Assembly: GCF_000003815.2 (NCBI RefSeq)
Contig: NC_049983.1
Location: 26,649,278 to 26,713,277 of the forward strand
Source of the DNA: Branchiostoma floridae
Taxonomy: Eukaryota; Chordata; Leptocardii; Amphioxiformes; Branchiostomatidae
Direction: 5' to 3'
DNA: 64,000 nt
In this document: one piece after another, positions 1 to 12,479 of the stretch
How positions within the stretch are numbered: the first letter of the stretch is position 1
Layout: the number at the start of each line of letters is the position of its first letter
Position numbers and translations under genes: made by a program
Notes under the pieces: model-generated
What the model was told of the DNA's origin: nothing
The model's database searches: none
What the model saw: the letters and a program-made list of their open reading frames with translations, nothing else

Positions 1-692
1 TCTGTAAGCTATAATTCTTCGAAATTTAGAGCCAAGAAAAGAAAGCGATTCTTACAAACCATTCTGTTACGCTGTCAGCCTTTTGTTTGTTTGTTTGTTT
101 AGTTGTTTACATCGCATAACCTGTGGACCACTCTGAGGTATCACATATCGAGGCGTGCCCATACTCATATTGATGAATCTGGTGAGATCTTTGACCAGCT
201 CAATGCGTGGCTGTCCCGAAATATGGGACTTTAGCTTATCACCGTCTGAATCCTAGAATCTACATGCTTAAATCTGAGTGAAAGGTACATTTTGCGGGCT
301 TTTTCGATGAAACATTACTTGAGTTTTTTTGTCAATATTTGTGACCACCAAACGATCTCAGCGTATTACCTGACATCATCTTTTTCTTCTGTAATGTTTA
401 TTTCCTATGCCTCTGAACTTTATTAACCTTATTTGTTTAAGGGTTACCAAAGTTTGGTAACTATTTCTTCTTCTCTATTTTGTAATTGTTTTTTATTTCT
501 TTTTTGTGCTTGTTTGTACAAAATAAAACATCGACATCTACAGAGTATTTAGCAACGCCCATCGCTGGGAATAAAGCTCATGGAGTGAAATTCTCCCACA
601 GCATTTGTTTGTACAATAAACACACAGTTTCTCGCGGGTACGCTTTCAGTCCTGGTAGATGCGCACAGCTCTCTTTCATAGTTTGTTTCTTC
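1..692. other. Non-repetitive AT-rich stretch, no gene seen
   Basis: I see no coding signal here. The only local structure is a short (TTTG)n run near 81-103. The one open frame (486-695) has no recognisable domain and runs into the repeat array that follows. Confidence 0.5.
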
Positions 693-1555
693 TAACTGAC
701 CCTCATGTCTATAGTACACTAACGGATATTCGTGTTTCTAGTACGGTAATAGACCCTCGTATCTGCAATGCTTTGACGGATAATCGTGTCTGTAGTGCGT
801 TAACAGACCCTGGTGTCTATAGTACTACCCTGACAAACCCTTGTGTCTGTGGTACCCTAACAGACCCTCGTGTCTGTAGTACCCTAACAGACCCTCGTGT
901 CTGCAGTACCCTGACAGACCCTCGTGTCTGTAGCACCCTGACAGACCCTCGTGTCTGTAGTACCCTGACAGACCCTCGTGTCTGTAGTACCCTGACAGAC
1001 CCTCGTGTCTGTAGTACCCTAACAGACCCTCGTGTCTGTAGTACCCTAACAGACCCTCGAGTCTGTAGTACCCTAACAGACCCTCGTGTCTGTAGTGCCC
1101 TAACAGACCCTCGTGTCTGTAGTGCCCTAACAGACCCTCGTGTCTGTAGTGCCCTAACAGACACTGGTGCCCGTAGTACCCTAACAGACCCTCGTGTCTG
1201 TAGTACCCTAACAGAGCCTCGTGTCTGTAGTACCCTAACAGACCCTCGTGTCTGAATTACTTTATCAGACCCCCGTGCCTGTAGTACCCTAACAGACCCT
1301 CGTGTCTGTAGTACCCTAACAGACCCTCGTGTCTGTAGTACCCTAACAGACCCTCGTGTCTGTAGCACCCTAACAGACCTCTTGTCTGTAGTACCCTAAC
1401 AGACCCTTGTGTCTGCAGTACCCTAACAGACCCTGGTTTCTGTAGTACCCTAACAGACCCTCTTGTCTGTAGTACCCTAAGAGAACCTCTTGTGTGTAGA
1501 ACCCTAAGAGACCCTTTTGTCTGCAGTACCCTAACAGACCCTCCTGTCCGTACAC
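693..1555. repeat. 27-bp minisatellite, about 32 copies
   Basis: The 27-bp unit contains ACCCTAACAGACC followed by CTCGTGTCTGTAGT. The centre of the array (about 840-1250) is nearly uniform, and both ends decay into variants. Because 27 is divisible by three, frames stay open on both strands (nine-residue unit TLTDPRVCS on plus, VRVLQTRGS on minus). The units are not flanked by a start context, splice signals or a non-repeat domain, so I do not call a protein. Sharp decay at the edges is typical of unequal exchange. Confidence 0.95.
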
Positions 1556-2929
1556 TACACATCATGTACGTATTGCGGGATTGATCTTGGTATCAACAGA
1601 CAGGTGTTACAAGTGCCGGGGGAAAGTTACATATCTCCAGCTGTCAGCCCCGCCGTGTGTGGGGTCGCGGATCGATACTAAAAGTGAAAGTGATGGATGC
1701 GACAGGGCGATCTGCAGTACCCTGAACCGTGACCCCGCTCTTCGGTATTTGTTTATTTACTTTCACCCCGGAAAAATGTATATCACCTATCGACCATTGT
1801 GTCACCCGGAAAATATGTCACCTATCGACTACCAATGTTTGCCCATAGGAAAGCTATACATTTTCATACTACTACTTTATGCCACACGTCTTATTGTATT
1901 GTTTATGTTAAAATTGTACAATGTGTTCTTGTGAGTAGCAATAAGGTGCGATAATCAATGTAAACAAGCCTGATAATTCGGCTTTCGAGCCGCAAGTTGG
2001 TTGTGAAATGAATAAACCATTCTCTCTCACTCTCCCTCTCTCTTCATCCATGAGTAAAAACTGTCGGCTAGGTAAATATTGGTGGAAGGTAAGTGATGGG
2101 CTCCACCTTCAACACTGTAACAAAGTAGATAACAACTCACTGCCCCTACGGCTTTATAAATTACTACCGGTCCCCGGGACTACCTCTTAAAACTTCAAAT
2201 GAGGCGCCACAGTTTCAGCTACAAGGGACAGAAATGTGCGCAAAGTTTGGGAAATGATGGCTCATAGCTTGTTTTTTCTTTCTTTGCGCAAGAGAAAATA
2301 CACGAAAGAGCAAACTATAAACCTTGTACATAAGATCCAAACTGCAGCCATATCCGGTCCTTATTAGCACATTTAAGGTCGCTGAATGTGCACACAATCG
2401 CAAATGGACTATTTCGCCCAGTCACAGTGACGCAGGTCCACTGCCGTTACCGTTTCATCCCCTGTAACCAATATTTCACACATCCATCTTCAGACCTGCA
2501 AACGAGGCAACGTTCCTGGCTATAACTTATAGCCTTATATAGTCTTATAGTCTATGGCTCCTTTGTCTCACTTTTGTGTCGTCCGCCTCACTCGATTTGC
2601 TCGGGAAAGGATTTGTGATTTTTTTAAAAACTGTCACAAATTCGGGGCCTTTGCTTCTGACTAGTCCCCAACCAAGGTCAGTGCTGTGTTGGGAGTAGCC
2701 TGGAATCTGTCCTATATACTAGTTTCAATTATGTTTTAATTCATTCATACAGTTTGCTTGGCATACCTGATAAACCGCTTCATGGTGTAATACAACTGGT
2801 TTGTCCTGAGTACAAGCTGCTGCATACCCAAACAGATTTATTTGATCTGCTCACATAGGGATGTACCCCTATTCTTTTTTATACGCGTAAGTGTGGTGGT
2901 TTCTTTAACATGATCGCGTTGTGGCTCTC
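1556..2929. other. Non-repetitive stretch with a CT-rich tract
   Basis: No gene is recognised. A short hairpin followed by AATAAACC and a CT-rich simple tract (about 1975-2050) resembles the 3' end of a retroposed element, but no second copy in the window supports this. Confidence 0.4.
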
Positions 2930-3057
2930 TTCAAACGAGAGCCCTCATTTGACGTCCTGTGGTAAGGACGTCTCTAATGGCCGTAAGCACTAATCACAAT
3001 AAGTCAAAAGAGGAAATGGGTGTTAAGTGAATTTCCTCAGGGACACAACGTCGTGAG

Positions 3058-3122
3058 TTGTCAGGGATTGAAACTCAGTACCACCAGGCTTTGAGACCAG
3101 CACTCTCACCACAAAACCACCG
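3058..3122 (-). repeat. tRNA-like head of a SINE (minus strand)
   Basis: Read on the minus strand, this has an A-box-like block with GTGGTGAGAGT, an anticodon-arm-like segment around CTGGTCTCAAA, and a B-box-like GAGTTTCAATCCC. The arms do not pair well enough for a functional tRNA. It is more likely the head of a tRNA-derived SINE whose body lies towards 2930. That flank holds a GACGTCC/GGACGTC hairpin similar to the SINE body seen at 23330-23580. Confidence 0.45.
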
Positions 3123-3289
3123 TGTCATTGCCGGTTTGCTTCTCATGCCTGTATCCAGGCAGAGTATGGCATTCCCGACTTTTTTTCCAAAGTCCATTCT
3201 TGGATAGCGCAGACGGCATTTTAAGAATCGTAGGCAACTTCACCAACCAACCAACCAACCAAGTCTCAACCACACAGACGACCTTATTC

Positions 3290-4335
3290 ACGACCATGGT
3301 CTGGAGAAGGTTAGGAGGCCATGGTCGGCTATGTGTGACAGGTGCTTAATAAATCTCAACCATGGTCTGTAGAAGGTTGGGAGGCCATGGTCGGCTATGT
3401 GTGACAGGGGCTTAACTCCCAACCATGGTCTGGAGAAGGCTGGGAAGCCATGGTCAGCTATGTGTGACAGGTGCTTAACTCCCAACCATGCCCATGGTCT
3501 GGAGAAGGTTGGGAGCCCGTGGTTGGTTATGTGTGACAGGTGCTTAACTCCGAACCATGGTCTGGAGAAGGTTGGGAGGCCATGGTGGGCTATGTGTTAC
3601 AGGTGCTTAATAAATCTCAACCATGGTCTGTAGAAGGTTGGGAGGCCATGGTCGGCTATGTGTGACAGGTGCTTAACTCCGAACCATGGTCTGGAGAAGG
3701 TTGGGAGGCCATGGTGGGCAATGTGTTACAGGTGCTTAATAAATCTCAACCATGGTCTGTAGAAGGTTGGGAGGCCATGGTCGGCTATGTGTGACAGGTG
3801 CTTAATAAATCTCAACCATGGTCTGGAGAAGGTTGGGAGGCCATGGTGGGCTATGTGTTACAGGTGCTTAATAAATCTCAACCATGGTCTGGAGAAGGTT
3901 GGGAGCCCATGGTTGGTTATGTGTGACAGGTGCTTAACTCCGAACCATGGTCTGGAGAAGGTTGGGAGGCCATGGTCGGCTGTGTGTGACAGGGGCTTAA
4001 CTCCCAACCATGGTCTGGAGAAGGCTGGGAAGCCATGGTCAGCTATGTGTGACAGGGGCTTAACTCCCAACCATGGTCTGGAGAAGGTTGGGAGGCCATG
4101 GTCGGCTATGTGTGACAGGGGCTTAACTCCCAACCATGGTCTGGAGAAGGTCGGGAGGCCATGGTCGGCTATGTGTGACAGGGGCTTAACTCCCAACCAT
4201 GGTCTGGAGAAGGTTGGGAGGCCATGGTCGGCTATGTGTGACAGGGGCTAAACTCCAACCATGGTCTGGAGAAGGTTGGGAGCAAATAGTCAGCTACGTG
4301 TGACAGGGTCTTAAGTCTCAACCATGGTCAGCTAT
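3290..4335. repeat. 63/66-bp minisatellite, about 16 copies
   Basis: Each unit contains CCATGGTCTGGAGAAGG, then GCCATGGTCGGCTATGTG and a CTTAACTCCCAA or CTTAATAAATCTCAA tail. The two tails give 63- and 66-bp unit types. The 66-bp type dominates 3290-3900, mixed with the 63-bp type, and the 63-bp type alone fills 3940-4300. Both lengths are divisible by three, so 21- or 22-residue repeats read open on both strands. No start context or flanking domain indicates a gene. Confidence 0.95.
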
Positions 4336-5756
4336 GTGAACAGTTCTTTACTAACAGCTCTCCCGGCACGGATAACTACTTAACTGTTGGCACGCGAACC
4401 TACGAGCTGCCATCGACTATTTTAGTGAACACGGCGCTACAAATCAGCCACACGTTAGGGCGACGTTTTACTGTATTATCGATTCGTGTGTCAGTCTATA
4501 AAGTACAAGGCAGTCTATTTCTGCACACGCGACTGGATTGCGTAGGCAGGATCATAATTTACAAGCAAGCTACTTATATGAGCAAAACCTGGTGTAGACA
4601 GTGTTCGCAAATAAGACATACGGCACTAAAATCATTATCAAAACAACAAAATAGTCGTATCAACTGCTGATTTTCATTGAAAGATACTGAATCTCACGAT
4701 ATATCCGTGTCCCATTTGATTGTGACAAGCTATCATATTATAACTTATGTTACTCTTCATTGTTTAGTTTTCAAGTAGAATGTTATTGTTTTGTAAGCAA
4801 AGTTTTAAGATTCTTTCAGCATTTCTATTTCACAGTTGACTGTGTGGACGTCCCCATAGTTTTCGTTATGTCAGCGAAGCTTCTGTTAATGTATAAGGTC
4901 GGGGATCCCCTCACAATCTAGCCCAACATCACGGAGTCTACACAAATTAGCTCTCTGGAGAGCGCATGTCAAAAACCCTGGTGGGACTTCATGGGTGAAG
5001 GTTGGCTGGGCTGAACGGCAGGTAGTGAATTCATCAGGATATTCGTTACTATATCTTTAGATCCAGGTCACAGCTCTCGTAATGCTAAGATAAGTAAATA
5101 CATAAAACATTGCTTTGTGATTAGAAAAGTTAGTGACACTAAGCCCGCCTGATTGTATGGAGGTTTTCGTATAATCCTATATTATTTAGTTTGTAGAGTT
5201 TTAAGATTTATTCTGTATCCACTATTCTTTGTAGTTTACATTTGACCATATAAAATTCACTGTACTTTCTATCGTGTCAATAAAACTTGTTGTATCTTAT
5301 ATACCCATCATGTCGATATGGTGCTAAGATGAATTATTTTAATTGTGACTTTTTGGCCGTATTTGGGCTTAAGCCACCAGTTTTTGCTCAGAAAGTACAA
5401 GCTGCGTCGGACCTGATGTTTAACGTACTCAAAAGTGTAGCCAGCCACAAACACGGGGCCGTTGGTCGCACCAAGGAGGACGACCGAAGCACTTTTTTTC
5501 TGCGTGGACGTTTAGTGCTGTGTAGCTGTGTAGTGCAATTCTGAAGGGCACTGCATTGCGGCCTACCAAGGATTCATACCTAGAATCTTTACTTCTAAGT
5601 AAACCACAAGAAGACCACCTTTCTTCCTTGCCTTCCTTTATCTCGCCATTGTCCCGTCAGCATATTGATCAGGCTTCTCCTGGGATTCTTCCGGCAACCC
5701 GAGCCCTTTATCCAGCGGCCATATGACTAACACCACTTCCTCGGGCCTTCCGCCTG
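4336..5756. other. Non-repetitive stretch, no gene seen
   Basis: I see no recognisable coding exon or RNA gene. AATAAAACTTGTTG near 5279 resembles LINE-like tails elsewhere in the window (28200 and 30550), but it is too short to call. Confidence 0.4.
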
Positions 5757-6082
5757 TACAAAGGGCACCGATTCCTCAGACTTTACCCCATCCTTTCATT
5801 CATGTATTCCCTCTAAATCCCAACGCTCATCCACGCAAGGAATAAATGACCCTGCGGTTGACAAAAGGTCCCATAGACTTGGCAAGACATGGTCCCTGGC
5901 ATCTCATGGCCTATATATTGGTACAGATGTCTCATCTGCATGTTGATGTACAAAGGGCACCTAATCCCCAGACTTTACCCCATCCCTTCATTCATGTATT
6001 CCGTCTAAATCCCAAGGCTCATCCACGTGAGGAAGCAATGAGGAATCAATGACACTGCGGTTGACGGAAGGTCCCATAAAGG
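5757..6082. repeat. Direct duplication, about 125 bp, two copies
   Basis: The segment at about 5757-5885 recurs at about 5948-6082 with roughly 85-90% identity by eye. Both hold AGGGCACC, CAGACTTTACCCCATCC and a shared GACAAAAGGTCCCATA or GACGGAAGGTCCCATA end. The spacing is about 190 bp. No coding function is apparent. Confidence 0.8.
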
Positions 6083-6107
6083 GATAAGTAGGTTGATGGC
6101 AGGATCG

Positions 6108-7185
6108 ACCCAGTCTGTAATTACAAATGATGTACGGATGTCACCAGTACTGCTCATAATCACAGATGATATACGGATATAACGGCCCGTAATAACAGAT
6201 GACATGCGGATATCGGGGTCCGTAAATACAGATGATATACATAAATCACTGCATGTAATTACAGATGATATACGGATATCCCTGTTCATAATTAGAGATG
6301 ATATACTGATATCACCGCCAGTAATAATACATACCATGCCGGCATCACTGCCCATAGTGACAGATGACATACGGATATCACATCTAATAAACTCATTTTC
6401 CTTTCCTTTCCTTTTCTTTCGTAGCTAATAATTACAGATATCACGGTCCGTAATAACAAATGTACTCATATCACCGTCCATGATAAGACATGACATACCG
6501 GTATCACTGCTCATGAATATAGATGACATACGGATGTTGCATCTAATAATTACAGATATCACCGCCCGTAATAATACAAGCCATACCTGCATCACCGCCC
6601 GTAAATACAGATGACATACGGATGTCTCTGCCCATTATTACAGAAGATGTATAGAGATCATGGCTCCTAATAACACATGATATACGGATGCCATGGCCCC
6701 GTAATGTCAGATGGTTGTCACTGCCCATAATTTACGGATGTCCCTGCCCATTATTATAGAAGATGTATGCCTGTAATGGTGCATGATATACGGATGCCAC
6801 GGCCCCGTAATACCGGATGGTTGTCACTGCCCATAATTACAGATGATATACTGATATCACATCTAATAAACTCATTTTCCTTTCGTTTCCTTTCCTTTCC
6901 TTTCCTAGCTAATAATTACAGATATCACGGTCCGTAATGACAGATATACTGATATCACCGTCCATAATAAGACATGCCATAACGGTATCACTGCCCATAA
7001 TTAAAGATGACATACGGATGTCCCTGCCCATTATTACAGAAGATGTATGCATGTATGCCTATCATGGCGCCTAATAACACATGATATACGGGTGCCACGG
7101 CTCCGTAATACCGGATGGTTGTCACTGCCCATAATTACAGATGATGTACCGATATCACCGCCCTTAATAACACTTTTTATACGTA
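6108..7185. repeat. Diverged ~36-bp minisatellite with higher-order duplication
   Basis: The recurring core is ACAGATGATATACGGATATC followed by ACCGCCCATAAT, repeated with many substitutions and length changes. A larger block is duplicated at a spacing of about 480 bp: the polypyrimidine tract with TTTCCTTTCC at about 6395-6425 followed by AATAATTACAGATATCACGG recurs at about 6873-6935. Confidence 0.85.
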
Positions 7186-10100
7186 AATTACGGCCTGTGA
7201 AACTTTACCTATACGGAAACCCATAAGATAGCTACAATAAATAGGCACGACCTGTCCGCAGTGCTTCAACTAGTGCCGTTGTTGTAAATTCCGTAGGTCC
7301 GGTTCGTGGTGCTGGCTATAATACATCTGTTCTCGTCAGACATGTAGGAGCATGATTACAAAAGAGAGCTGTCCATGGTGCTGCTTTTACCGCTGTTCTG
7401 ATACCTATATATTCTGTCCTTAGTGCTGATTTTATTGCTGTTATGGCACCTTTATGGAATGACAGGCCTTAGGGCCATGCTCGAGCATGACGCACCGGCT
7501 TACACGAGTCAGGGTAGGAGGAACCCCTTACATTCTTGGTCGAAAGTCCTCCTAGGAGACGGAAACTCCAAATAACAAACCCGCATCTGCTGGGGCCGTC
7601 TTACACGTGACATGCAGTTCTAGTCCCTTTGAGACATAGTGGGCCAGTAGACGAGAGGGTAAAGAAGAAATTGCACACCCCTCCTTCACCTTGAAAAGTC
7701 AGGATGCCGAACATACCGGCAACTGCCTGTTTGCCTGCTCATCTGTCGAAAATTCCACAGCAGAATCCGATCTGGCACCTTGATGGTCTGTCCATGGTGC
7801 TAATTTTACCACTGTGCTTGAACCTCTATGGTGCTGATACAAGGTCTGGCCTTAGTACTGCATGTATTGCATTTGCTACAATTGACATTGATAGTCGTTG
7901 ACAATGTTGCCAGCAGAATACTGCCAGCAGAATATGCCAATATTTCTCACTTATTTCTAACTTTAAACCGTCAAACCACCCCCATTTTAACCCGTTGAGT
8001 GGTATCTGAGACTTGGTTTGAGCGTCCATTTTTAAGCAAACTTCCAAAGACAAAATATCTTCTCTAGCGAACCACCACCACTACACCAACATGCATGTCA
8101 TTTTTCAGACCCCCCAACGATGTACAAGATTACGGGAAAATCCAGGTGGGGTGAAGCAAATTGCAGGCGGGTCTTGATAAAGAGTAGAGGATTTGTTCTC
8201 CGTCAGAAGATCGATGATTCACCCTTGTAGAAGCGAAGTTTAAATTACAGCAAACAACCCCGGATCTGAACTGGATTCCGAGGCTTCCGTCTTGAGCGTG
8301 CGCGGAGGATTTGGAGCTAGTTAGGAGCTATTTCGCCGGTCACAGGAGAGGTTCAAACTATAACAACAGCTGGGAGAGCAGATTTACCACTGCCACTGGT
8401 AAATAACTCCTACAATCAATCCCGTTACAGGAAACATTAACTCTTCGTAAGAACTCGGGATAACATTTCTTTCCACGTACTGCAAAACTATGGAACTTTC
8501 TCAATGACAACTGTTTCCCTCCTGTTTATCCATCTAAACGAATATTCATCGCTATCTCAATGTGTGATTATTGCTACCACACAAGGCTTTGAAGTGGTAA
8601 AACAGCCTTGCTTTCAATACAGTATTGCGAGCAATTTACCCGTTCAATTGACAAAAAAATATGCGGTTGCAGCGTTCTGACAGAAGACTAAGTAAGATCT
8701 TCTTCTCTTACACCTAAGCGTCACAGGGGTTGAACTGTCTCTTCAAAACATCCCGTCGCACAAAAAATTATCCGGATTCAGCGTTCTCTCAGAAGACTGA
8801 GTACGATTTCTGCTCTGTTCCATATAACGGTGCACACACCAATTCTTCCGCGACATGAGTCCGAGATAGTGCGCGACAAAAATGTGACGAAAGGGTTTTG
8901 AGGGTCTGGGTTTGAGTTCAAATTTCTCATAATCTGCTGCGAAGGGTCATTTAATACTGACATGGCTAAAAAGCGTACGAAGTGATGTGTTTTTGGTGCT
9001 AATTGCTTTTGGGCCCAATTTTCATTTCCTTGTATTTCTACGCGTTGGAAGTGATTCGCCCGTTGACCCAGATTCACCGTCCATATGCGTTCCGTGAGCC
9101 GTGTTGGTATGCGCGTCGGGTTATTGTAAAAATCTTAGTGTTACGATTTTCTTTATATTTTGCTTGATTAATCCTAGGTGTATTCTCTTTCCGACAATAT
9201 CAGTCATTTTCATGACTAAACTATAGGTGATGGGTTTATTTCCACGTCAAAATTCCAATTTTTTTGCATACTTTTTTACGTGAAAAAAAAAATTCCTCCC
9301 CCAAAATTAAGAAAGCTGGAGAGAGTAAAGAAACTGAAACCCGACTGTTCTTAAAGCTGGACTGATACCCTTCATTCCCAGCTTTTCTGCTTTAGATTTA
9401 TTTTCTTGAAGAGACGGCCTCTCGACTTGAGGGTGCGCAGCCTCGATTTCAGACCCCAAATAAACTGGGGTGTGCACCGCTAAGGGTACCAGGGGCTGGA
9501 CTGTCTCTTCAAAACATCCCATCGCACAAACTGTTACGCCACAAGCATAAAACTTGCCATCACCAAAAAAAATGTGAACTATCTTATGGCAGCAAACACG
9601 TTAAACACAGAAAACAAAGTAATATGTCTTGGTCAATGAAGACATGTTTTGAGAATATACATGTACATAATACATGTACATATGTATCAATGTGTATTGC
9701 TATAAATTAGTTCATTTTATTACCTGTAATGTGTAGTAATCGGATACAAAATGAGTGATTTAACAGGTGAAGACAGACGATAAGTCACGTAATTAACATC
9801 TGGTTATCTCGTTAGTTCTCGTTACTATTTAGACGTTACAGCTTCAATACTAGTAGATTTACGGTATTAACAGGCGTCGTGTTAAGAACGGGTTTTATCT
9901 TTAGGAAGGATGGTAATGTCCTTAATCATCTCTGCGTTTCCGTTTGTAATTTCTTCACGGATGTCGAACACAGACAATATTAAGTTAGAATTGGTAGGTT
10001 CTGTGTTTGATAACACCGTGCGAGATACTTCAAAGCTAATGTGTAATGGCTAGATCACATCTAACTATTAGTAGTAGCGTATACGTAACTTCGGCCTTGA

Positions 10101-10619
10101 GAAAGCACATCGCTTTTCCGAATACACAGTCATAAACGGGATCAACAACACAGTAGACAAAAAGAAAACACAGGTACACTCAGAGATAAATAAAGTTACT
10201 AGGTGGGCCACATGAACGATTCTAGTTACATCACTCAATTTGAGATTAAGTGCAAGCAAAATAAGAACTGTGACTAATACTTAGGACAAACCTACAAATC
10301 TAACTGTAGTATCGAAACGGTGGGGGTAAGGGTGCTGGTGGGTTGAGAAAACGGCAGAGCGGACTACCGAAGAATGCCGTCCGGTCGCGCTCTGGGTGGG
10401 AATGGACGTGGGAGACGCCAGGCCTGGACATGTGCTCGCCTGGCACCCCGGGGAGGGGCGGAGCTTGTAGTCAGGCCAATTAACAAAAATGACTCGTAGA
10501 CATTTTTCCACCATTTTATTTGTCTATCTATGCGTACAAAGGTATCATGTATAATGCATACATGTAGCTGTAGAACTTCGCGTACCAGCAGCAAAAGTTA
10601 ATCAACTATTACCCAAGCA
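7186..10619. other. Mostly unique sequence with weak old duplications
   Basis: No gene is recognised. ACTGTCTCTTCAAAACATCCC occurs near 8730 and again near 9500, within a poorly conserved ~125-bp repeat. CTGCTCATCTGTCGAAAATTC near 7735 has a relative near 17990. A GC-rich patch lies at 10320-10480. An ACATGTACATAATACATGT palindrome lies near 9658. Confidence 0.45.
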
Positions 10620-11596
10620 AATGAGTGCGAACATACTTTCATGTAAATGCAGAACTGAATAACTACAGTATCGTAGTTATTCCGGCATTTAGTGACTACC
10701 TTGAAGTCAACTGTACAGAGTTATCTATCAGGTAGCACCGCATATACGTAACCACTGATGATCATACAAAGCTATCACAGTTTTTGTCGCTACAGTATCG
10801 GGTAACTACATCTGTCTACCAAATAGATGCACAGCTATCAATGTAGCTTTTAACTTTAGTTACATGTATATCTACCCATATACATATATAACCGCTCCGG
10901 TATCGTACACATCTACCAACGATTACGTAAACACAGGAATGAATACCGATTACCTATCAATGCCAACGCTTTTTATTTGTAACTATGACAAGAAACTACC
11001 ACCTGTACTTCTCCTTACATAACTACAAATGGCTGTCAACGGTTACGCATTTCCAGTCAACCATAACCCATATTTCTCCATACATCACGTTACATAACCG
11101 TGCTGTCAACGGTCACACAGCGTCGCCCCATTAGGGCCCATATTTCACCATATACTATGTTACGCCCTTTTTTCTCTTAAAGTTGTGACGCCTGTGTGGC
11201 CAAAACTTGGCAAATTGCTCAAGAAATTTGTAGATTTTAATTTTTGAATTACTGTACATCATATTCCAATTATGGATTCAAGGGTCAGACAAATCCAATC
11301 GCTTAACTGTCACTCTGCGATCATCGTCTAGTGAAAGGTGGCCTTACCGAGACGGTCACTCTTTTGCATATCAAGTGCGTATGGGCTCCGTATTGACATT
11401 TTGAGGCTTAGGTAAACTTTGCAGGTAAAAAGATGTTTGTTTTTTTACTTTAACCAGCCGTGGTGCAACCTGTTATAATCAAACCAAAAAGAATTCTTCT
11501 TCTACCACAAGCCACAAGCCACCTTGACAAAAATAACTCAATACGAAACTCATACGGACTTGACATACGCACAAGTGTTACAGACCCCTCAAGGCG
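10620..11596. other. AT-rich stretch with degenerate short repeats
   Basis: Short motifs such as TATCTACC, GTTACATGTA and AACTACAG recur irregularly between about 10640 and 11160. This suggests a very old tandem array. No coding signal is seen. Confidence 0.45.
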
Positions 11597-11826
11597 GGTT
11601 CACAATTGCGTATAAATTCAAATCCCTATGAGGTCCGTATGGACGCCTTAGCCTCTATGGTCACTGAAATAAAAAATGGCAGAAAATTGAAAAATATAGC
11701 CAAATAACATATGCAGGCCAGCGGAGTCTAAGCTGGTCGCAAACCGTACTCCTCGGACAGCTAACTCCTCTTGCATGTTATCTGGCTATATTTGTCCACG
11801 TTTTATGGTTTTGCACAGCGACCTGT
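11597..11826. mobile_element. Fragment of inverted-repeat MITE related to 62771-63073
   Basis: GGGTTCACAATTGCGTATAAA and the following TATGAGGTCCGTATG, plus an internal CAGCTAACTC and a distal GTCCACG...GCGACCTGTG, follow the same order as the better-preserved element at 62771-63073. The right arm is not completed; the sequence runs directly into the 30-bp array. This suggests that the array arose at the element's end or replaced it. Confidence 0.45.
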
Positions 11827-11833
11827 GTCACAA

Positions 11834-12360
11834 CCCCCCTTACATAACCAGTACGAAGTTACAGCCCCCTTACATAACCGGTACGAAGTTACAGCCCCCT
11901 TACATAACCAGTACGAAGTTACAGCCCCCTTACATAACCAGTACGAAGTTACAGCCCCCTTACATAACCAGTACGAAGTTACAACCCCCTTACATAACCA
12001 GTACGAAGTTACAGCCCCCTTACATAACCAGTACGAAGTTACAGCCCCCTTACATAACCAGTACGAAGTTACAGCCCCCTTACATAACCAGTACGAAGTT
12101 ACAGCCCCCTTACATAACCAGTACGAAGTTACAGCCCCCTTACATAACCAGTACGAAGTTACAGCCCCCTTACATAACCAGTACGAAGTTACAGCCCCCT
12201 TACATAACCAGTACGAAGTTACAGCCCCCTTACATAACCAGTACGAAGTTACAGCCCCCTTACATAACCAGTACGAAGTTACAGCCCCCTTACATAACCA
12301 GTACGAGGTTACAGCCCCCTTACATAACCAGTACGAGGTTACAGCCCCCTTACATAACCG
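11834..12360. repeat. 30-bp minisatellite, about 17.6 copies
   Basis: The 30-bp unit is CCCCCTTACATAACC followed by AGTACGAAGTTACAG. It is almost perfectly uniform; only a few copies differ (AACC to AACCG, GAAG to GAGG). Such homogeneity implies recent expansion or active homogenisation, so assembly may have collapsed the copy number. Thirty is divisible by three, so ten-residue repeats are open in several frames, which I treat as incidental. Confidence 0.97.
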
Positions 12361-12479
12361 ATACTATGTGCTGCGCATAGCTGTCAACCATCCTTACCCC
12401 CCGCATGACAAATCACCTGCGGCTATAGATAAACATTCATCAAGCGCGCTGCTCGGTAATTAAGCGCCTCAAGTCAAGG

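Noticed and set aside
817-1368. Open frames of 183-198 codons on both strands
   Set aside because: They are products of a 27-bp repeat period; simultaneous open frames on both strands and the absence of any non-repeat domain argue against a protein.
693-1555. CCCTAA motifs as telomeric repeats
   Set aside because: CCCTAA occurs once per 27-bp unit, not in tandem, so it is not telomere sequence.
11771-12463. 230-codon repeat protein frame
   Set aside because: The array is open in two plus frames with different ten-residue repeats; this is expected for a uniform 30-bp repeat.
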